Positions 59,590 through 64,000 of a DNA stretch of 64,000 bases are shown here, one piece after another; position 1 is the stretch's first letter, and every line of letters begins with the position of its first letter. The DNA is taken from assembly GCF_001816165.1 (NCBI RefSeq), contig NZ_MDZC01000079.1, forward strand, positions 119,611 to 183,610, given 5' to 3'. The notes beneath the pieces were generated by a model. The model was given only the letters and a program-made list of their open reading frames with translations, did not search any database and had not been told where the DNA came from. The position numbers and the translations under genes are program-made. The stretch comes from Hymenobacter glacialis (GTDB lineage: Bacteria > Bacteroidota > Bacteroidia > Cytophagales > Hymenobacteraceae).

Positions 59590-59726
59590 TTCAACCTCAC
59601 CCCCTGACCCCCTCTCCAAAAAAGAGGGGGCACCGGTTCGTGAAGTCGGTTTTGGTTTGAAATCGTCGGGAGCAAATGCGGTGCCCCCTCTTTTTTGGAG
59701 AGGGGGTCAGGGGGTGAGGTTGAACG
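59590..59726. repeat. full-length CCTCACCCCC-type inverted repeat between xdhA and xdhB
   Basis: Left TTCAACCTCACCCCCTGACC and right GGTCAGGGGGTGAGGTTGAA are perfect inverses. The arms continue through CCCTCTCCAAAAAAGAGGGG and CACCG. It looks like two copies facing each other around a 40-nt unique centre. Confidence 0.9.
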
Positions 59727-59739
59727 CGGAGGGCGATGC

Positions 59740-61263
59740 CTAAATCAATTCATCTACCGCCAGCTCCGGCGCAAACTGCAAAAAATGCGCCCACAGCAGC
59801 TGGCGCAGCAGCAGCCGCTTGTAAGCCGCCGTGCCGCGCACATCCGAAATCGGAGTGATTTCCTCCTGCATCACGGCATTGGCGGCGCTCACAGTGGCCG
59901 CCGTCAGCTCGCGGCCCACCACAAATGCGCTGGTGCGGGCCAGGTAAAGCGGCACCGGCCCCACGCCGCCTGCCGAGACGCGCGCCGCTGTAATCAGACC
60001 GTTTTCAACCCGAAGCCAGGCAGCGGAATTCACGCTGGCAATGTCGAGGTGCGTGCGTTTCGAAACTTTTTCAAAGTGGAAAAAGTCACCGGGCAGGGGA
60101 GTGGGAAAGCTGATTTCCGTGACCTGCTCCTCGGGTGTTTTTGCTAGTTTCTTGTAATCCAGGTACAGGTCCGGCAGGGCCAGTTCGCGGGTGCTGCCGG
60201 CCGGGTTGGCCAGGGTAATGGACGCGCCCAACGCCAGAAACATGATGGTGAGGTCGCCAATGGGTGAGCCGTTGATGAAGTTGCCCGCCACCGTGCCCAT
60301 GTTGCGAATGGGCGTGCTGCTCACCAGTTTCAGGTACTGCGGCAGGTGCGGCAGCAGCCCGCGCATCAGCTCCGATTCGAGTAGGTGGCTGGCCGTGGTG
60401 GCGGCGCCCAGCACCACGCGGCCCGCCGCCTCCTGCCGAATGCCGCGCCGACCGCTCTGGTCAAATACCAGGCGCACGGGCTGCTCGCGCAGCTCCTCAA
60501 GGCGCTGCACCAGCAGGTCGGTGCCGCCGCCCAGAAGCGGGTGGGCAAATGGGTTGGCGGCCGAGGAATCGTGACCGTTTTGGCTTTGCGTGTGGCCGCT
60601 GGGGGAGACGGTGCTGGCTGAACTCCCGTTGCCATGGGCAGTAGCTGACTGCTCAGCTTCCTGCGCGGCAACTGCGGTGCGCAGAGCAGCCAGCCGGTCG
60701 GGCATGGTTTTAAAGTAGGCCGGCACAAACTGCTGCTCGCTGAGCCAGGCCACGGCGTTTTGCGTGGGCCGGCTGGCCAGCTGCGCGGTGAGGGTGGCGG
60801 CGGCCCGCTCCAGGGATTTGTAGCCCGTGCAGCGGCAAATATTGCCGTCGATGGCCGCAATGGTGTTTTTCTCCGTGGCCGGCTTATCGCTCAGGCTGTG
60901 CCCCGTGAGCGACATCACGAAGCCCACCGTGCAGAAGCCGCACTGCGAGCCGCCCTCGTCCACAATGGCCTGCTGCACCGGCGTGAGCTGGCCGGCCGCG
61001 GCGTTGATGCCCTCCACGGTTACCACGTGCTTGCCGTGCGCGTTGCCCAGCGGCGTGAGGCAGCTGGTCATGCTCTGGTAGTTCACCGTCAGGCCATCGG
61101 GCGCCAGCTCGCCCACCAGCACGGTGCAGGCCCCGCAGTCGCCCTCGCGACAGCCTATTTTGGTGCCCTTCAGGTGCTCGTGGTAGCGCACAAAGTCGAG
61201 CAGGGCACTGGCCGGCGCCTCACCAGTGCGAATGGGCTGGTCGTTGAGGTAAAAGGAAATCAT
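59740..61263 (-). CDS. xdhA: xanthine dehydrogenase small subunit (2Fe-2S and FAD)
   Basis: This subunit carries electrons from the molybdenum centre to NAD+. It has 507 residues from ATG 61263. The plant-type 2Fe-2S ligands are Cys38, 43, 46 and 68 (GCREGDCGACTV, TSCLTPL). The second cluster uses Cys108, 111, 143 and 145 (QCGFCTVGF, NICRCTGYKS). The FAD domain follows with LLGGGTDLLVQ near 243 and GTVAGNFINGSPIGD near 305. Between them (about 200-240) is an unusual Ser/Gln/Asn/His-rich linker. Confidence 0.94.
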   Translation of the reverse strand: MISFYLNDQPIRTGEAPASALLDFVRYHEHLKGTKIGCREGDCGACTVLVGELAPDGLTVNYQSMTSCLTPLGNAHGKHVVTVEGINAAAGQLTPVQQAIVDEGGSQCGFCTVGFVMSLTGHSLSDKPATEKNTIAAIDGNICRCTGYKSLERAAATLTAQLASRPTQNAVAWLSEQQFVPAYFKTMPDRLAALRTAVAAQEAEQSATAHGNGSSASTVSPSGHTQSQNGHDSSAANPFAHPLLGGGTDLLVQRLEELREQPVRLVFDQSGRRGIRQEAAGRVVLGAATTASHLLESELMRGLLPHLPQYLKLVSSTPIRNMGTVAGNFINGSPIGDLTIMFLALGASITLANPAGSTRELALPDLYLDYKKLAKTPEEQVTEISFPTPLPGDFFHFEKVSKRTHLDIASVNSAAWLRVENGLITAARVSAGGVGPVPLYLARTSAFVVGRELTAATVSAANAVMQEEITPISDVRGTAAYKRLLLRQLLWAHFLQFAPELAVDELI

Positions 61264-61290
61264 GAAGGCAGGCAATGCTAATAATAAACG

Positions 61291-61384
61291 GTCATGTCGA
61301 GCGCAGCCGAGACATCTCGCTCGCTTCGTTCCACGAATGATTTAGTGGTGGCACGCGAGATGTCTCGGCTGCGCTCGACATGAC
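61291..61384. repeat. palindromic repeat, family A (GTCATGTCGAGCGCAGCCGAG sub-type)
   Basis: GTCATGTCGAGCGCAGCCGA and the inverted TCGGCTGCGCTCGACATGAC are perfect, with GACATCTCGC and GCGAGATGTC inside. It lies between guaD and xdhA. Confidence 0.9.
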
Positions 61385-61411
61385 GGGCTGGATTACTGAT
61401 GACCAATTTAA

Positions 61412-61888
61412 TCAATACTCCGTTTTGCCTTCTTTCTGTTCCCAGGCCTGAAAACCGGCCAGTGCTTCGTCGCGCAGCAGCTGCGTCATGGGCAGGCGGC
61501 GGGCGTCCATGGGGCGGTCCAGCTCTTCATAGATAAACTGGTCGTCGAAGCCAATGGCTGCCGCATCGGCTTTGGTGTTGCCATAGAACACGCGGGCCGG
61601 GCGGGCCCAGTAAATGGCGCCCAGGCACATGGGGCAGGGCTCGCAGCTGGTGTAGAGGTCGCAGCCGTCGAGCTGGAAGGTGCCCAGCTCCTTGCAGGCT
61701 TTGCGTATGGCATCAACCTCGGCGTGGCAGGTGGGGTCGTGGGTGCTGGTCACCTGGTTGAAGCCGCGGGCAATGATTTGCCCGTCCTTCACCACCACCG
61801 CGCCAAAGGGGCCGCCGTGCCCGGCCTGCATTTTTTCAATAGACAGGCGAATGGCTTCGCGCATGAATTCGGGGTTGGGAGCTTCCAT
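61412..61888 (-). CDS. guaD: guanine deaminase (cytidine-deaminase fold)
   Basis: The enzyme deaminates guanine to xanthine, feeding the purine-degradation genes. The 158-residue protein has the zinc sites in DPTCHAEVDAIRKAC near residue 51 (His-Ala-Glu) and TSCEPCPMCLGAIYWARP near 79 (Cys-x-x-Cys). The C-terminal DDQFIYEELDRP resembles GuaD more than tRNA adenosine deaminase TadA. It is first in the minus-strand guaD-xdhA-xdhB run. Confidence 0.88.
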   Translation of the reverse strand: MEAPNPEFMREAIRLSIEKMQAGHGGPFGAVVVKDGQIIARGFNQVTSTHDPTCHAEVDAIRKACKELGTFQLDGCDLYTSCEPCPMCLGAIYWARPARVFYGNTKADAAAIGFDDQFIYEELDRPMDARRLPMTQLLRDEALAGFQAWEQKEGKTEY

Positions 61889-62014
61889 AGAAAAGGGGAG
61901 GGCAGTCAGGAGATGATTATCCGTAATTAACTGAAAAAACGGGCAGCAAAGAACGGCAAAACTCCCCCAACAACGCCCCCCACGGCCGCAGCCCCGGTTC
62001 GCCCGCGCGGTGGC

Positions 62015-62950
62015 TTACTTAAACAGGTTGGGCACGCGCAGCTGAAAGCCCAGCGAAGGCACAAACGTGACCCCACTCAGCGAAGTGCTGGCACCGTTGA
62101 GCAGCGTATAGTTGCCGTAGTTCTGGTAAAACACCGAGATGGCCGGGATAACATAAACGTACCGGTAACCTAGCTTGAGGTTGACAAAGCCGCCGAACGA
62201 AGAGAAATTGCGCTTCTGCAGCGTCAGCTCCGGTACTTTCACCGAGCCGTTAAAAATCTTCTCGGGCGCAAAGCCGTAGCTCACCCAGCTGTGCCCGTAC
62301 ACCAGGCCGTAGCTGATGGCCCCAATCTCTTCCTCCGGGCCAAACGACTGGCTGAAGGTGAGCGGCACGAGCAGGTCGTTGCGGGTGGCCCGGAAGTTGA
62401 GCACCGAATTGATGTCGTCTAGGAACGGCAGGCTGGGCAGCTTGGCCCGCTGGGTGGCAAACTGCAGGCCGATGCTGGCGTAGGTGGTGCCGCTGGCGGC
62501 GCCGGCGCCGGGGTTTTCGGGCGAGCCGGTGGGCCCCAGCAGCTGGAGCTGGGTGTCGAAAACGTGGGAGCCGAAGGCGTATTTATACCCCGCGTCGAGG
62601 CGCGGGATGATGCCGTAGCGAATGCTGAGGTCGGCGGTGGGCTGCACGGGGTCCAGCACGTAAGCCAGTGCTGCGGCCTGTATTTTTGTCGTGGCTTCGG
62701 TGTAGTCCACTTTCTCCTGGCTGGCGGCCTGGCTGGCGGCTTCTTTCACGGCACTGCCCACCTTGCTCAGGGAAGAAGTAGCTACGTTGAAGCCCTGGTT
62801 ATACCCCACCCGAAACTCGCCCTGGGGCGTGACTTTGCCGGTGGTTACGATGGCGCGCGGGGCCGTGCACGAGGTGGCCAGCAGGAGGGAAGCCGCCACC
62901 AGCAAGGCAACCGGCTGCCGGCGAAAAAGCAGTGTCAAAGTGGTATTCAT
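62015..62950 (-). CDS. outer-membrane lipoprotein, beta-barrel-like, unknown function
   Basis: The 311-residue protein starts at ATG 62950 (MNTTLTLLFRRQP). The lipoprotein signal ends LLLATSCTAPRAIV (Cys near residue 28). The mature part begins with a short helix-rich stretch (SLSKVGSAVKEAASQAASQE), then repeated strand patterns (IRYGIIPRLDAGYKYAFG, GFVNLKLGYRYVYVIPAISV) and ends FVPSLGFQLRVPNLFK. I do not recognise a family. An upstream TTG-type extension to 63016 is unlikely. Confidence 0.7.
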   Translation of the reverse strand: MNTTLTLLFRRQPVALLVAASLLLATSCTAPRAIVTTGKVTPQGEFRVGYNQGFNVATSSLSKVGSAVKEAASQAASQEKVDYTEATTKIQAAALAYVLDPVQPTADLSIRYGIIPRLDAGYKYAFGSHVFDTQLQLLGPTGSPENPGAGAASGTTYASIGLQFATQRAKLPSLPFLDDINSVLNFRATRNDLLVPLTFSQSFGPEEEIGAISYGLVYGHSWVSYGFAPEKIFNGSVKVPELTLQKRNFSSFGGFVNLKLGYRYVYVIPAISVFYQNYGNYTLLNGASTSLSGVTFVPSLGFQLRVPNLFK

Positions 62951-63281
62951 AAAGCAAAGGTCAAGGATTGTGGGGCTAAAAAACGAAAATCGAGCCGAAA
63001 CGGCCAAAACCTGCACCCAGAATTCGGCCTATGCCCCGAGCGCAGTCCAGTTGCCGGGCATTGAGGGCCGCTGCGTAGCATTAGCGCCTAAATATTTTAC
63101 ACGGACTGCCAGACGAGGTCCTGGGCCATGCCACCCGCAGGAAGGTGGCCTTCACGCATTTGCTGGCCCTGGCCGCCAAACCACCACTGCCGGCGTAGCC
63201 CGATAGGAATTTGATTCCGTACTTGACGCCCTGCTTCGGCCGGTTCGTCCCGGGCCTGCCGCTGCTTCATCTTCTCTGCTT
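62951..63281. other. 331-bp gene-free stretch
   Basis: This lies between two divergent lipoprotein genes. GACCTTTG on the minus strand (about 62955-62965) may be a -7 element for the 62015 gene. Nothing else was recognised. Confidence 0.4.
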
Positions 63282-63839
63282 ATGCCCATCCGCTCCCTTC
63301 GTTTCTGGCCCTTGCTGCTGTTGCTGGCGGCCTGTACCCGCACCCCGCGCTCCAGCGTCGACCTCGACAACAAATACCACGACGCCGTGAACCGGCAAAT
63401 TGGCACCGCCCAGGACGAGCGCAACACCGCCGCGCTGCTGCCCTTTCTCACCAACGCCAACCCCATCTACCGCCGCGAAGCCGCGCTGGCCTTTGCTTCG
63501 GTGCAGGCCCCGGCCGCCGTGCCGGGGCTGATTCCTTTGCTGCGCGATGGCGACTACAGCGTACGCCGCGCCGCCGCCTACGCCCTGGGCCAAACCGGCG
63601 ACAGCACGGCCGTGGACAGCCTGCTGGTGCGCGTGCAGCTGGAGCCCGACGCGAGCGTGCGCCGCTACGTGCACGAAGCCCTGGGCCGCACCGTGACGCG
63701 CGCCAGCCTGCCCGCCCTCTGGCGCCATAGCACCCTCGCCGACACCGCCCACGCCGTGGCATTGGCGCTGGGCCTGAACCGGGCTGCCCTCCGGGCCTCA
63801 CCTCGCCCGAAAGCATACAGCGCACGGTGCAGGTGCTGA
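63282..63839 (+). CDS. HEAT-repeat lipoprotein, frameshifted near 63790
   Basis: The protein begins MPIRSLRFWPLLLLLAACTRTPRSS, a lipoprotein signal with Cys18. HEAT-like helical pairs follow (LLPFLTNANPIYRREAALAFASVQ, then LLRDGDYSVRRAAAYALGQTGDS and PDASVRRYVHEALGR). Up to about 63780 the frame is good, then it runs into Arg/Pro-rich noise and stops at 63839. The true frame continues in another phase (see next entry), so the gene is interrupted by a frameshift or a sequencing error. HEAT proteins are usually protein-binding scaffolds. Confidence 0.75.
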   Translation: MPIRSLRFWPLLLLLAACTRTPRSSVDLDNKYHDAVNRQIGTAQDERNTAALLPFLTNANPIYRREAALAFASVQAPAAVPGLIPLLRDGDYSVRRAAAYALGQTGDSTAVDSLLVRVQLEPDASVRRYVHEALGRTVTRASLPALWRHSTLADTAHAVALALGLNRAALRASPRPKAYSARCRC

Positions 63840-64000
63840 ACTCGCCCCGCCTGCCCGAGCGGGGCCGGCTGGCGCGCCGTGAGTCTGTCGCGCACGCGGG
63901 GCTACGACGCCGATTTGGCGCGTCTGGGCCAGGAAACCTTGCTGCGAGTAGCCACCAAGGACCGTTCCTACGCCGTGCGCGCCGCCGCCGCTACCACGCT
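63794..64000 (+). pseudogene. shifted continuation of the HEAT-repeat gene
   Basis: From 63794 a different phase reads GLTSPESIQRTVQVLNSPRL, and at about 63875 the phase returns to that of the first part: VSLSRTRGYDADLARLGQET, then VATKDRSYAVRAAAATT to the window edge. Two indels of opposite sign about 85 bp apart explain this. The gene continues beyond the window. Confidence 0.7.

Noticed and set aside
57988..59607. Open frame of 539 codons opposite xdhB
   Set aside because: Same shadow pattern. xdhB on the other strand has every active-site motif.

Overview
The window looks like a chromosome segment of a high-GC member of the Bacteroidota, most likely Hymenobacter or a close relative (Cytophagales). 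The signs are Bacteroidota-type promoters (TAnnTTTG at -7) before atpD, tRNA-Gln and rpsT, few Shine-Dalgarno sites, atpD-atpC as a pair, the neighbourhood IPExxxVDY/pyk/acpP/fabF/rnc, a haem-linked urate oxidase (PuuD), lone LpxB-N-domain proteins, and many short palindromic intergenic repeats. I saw no insertion sequence, integrase, phage gene or CRISPR array.

Layout. 0-3 kb: prs (cut by the window edge), tRNA-Gln, atpD, atpC. 3-8 kb: AI-2E transporter, a Cys/Met-metabolism PLP enzyme, and a PglC-PglD-PglE-like glycan-precursor cluster whose PglD-like gene carries a 1-nt frameshift. 8-19 kb: ispE, EamA transporter, LptF/G permease, GDPD phosphodiesterase, LpxB-N-domain protein, glycosyltransferases, a sugar epimerase, tgt, an ECF sigma factor and rsmG. 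19-31 kb: YheT hydrolase, rpsT, pyk, an IPExxxVDY protein, acpP, fabF, rnc, nadE, a sigma factor with a small membrane partner, lgt. 31-47 kb is more accessory: yidD, an orphan HsdR-N/DUF4357 protein, a YgjP metallopeptidase, an outer-membrane pair (PorV-like plus an HhH/beta-barrel protein), an MFS transporter, a mosaic of gene fragments copied from both sides, an EEP-family protein, a GAF protein, a TM2 protein, an ABC exporter with a decayed second copy, a Uma2 nuclease, and intact plus decayed DUF4136 lipoproteins.

47-62 kb is a purine-degradation island. Guanine deaminase makes xanthine. XdhA/XdhB (matured by XdhC) make urate. PuuD, UraH and UraD convert urate through 5-hydroxyisourate and OHCU to allantoin. 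AllB, AllC and AllE continue to ureidoglycolate. No recognised ureidoglycolate lyase or malate synthase is present, but a malate-synthase/citrate-lyase-like protein of DUF6986 type sits in the island and is the best candidate for new biochemistry here. The window ends in an outer-membrane lipoprotein and a frameshifted HEAT-repeat lipoprotein.

The other notable feature is the density of repeats. One palindrome family (ends GTCATGCTGA...TCAGCATGAC) has about 14 copies, including one nested in another and one that carries the stop codon of allC. At least four other inverted-repeat types occur, and one arm of an AT-rich repeat encodes part of the apparent signal peptide of the HhH outer-membrane protein. 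Positions and motifs were read by eye; family names come from recall, not a database search.
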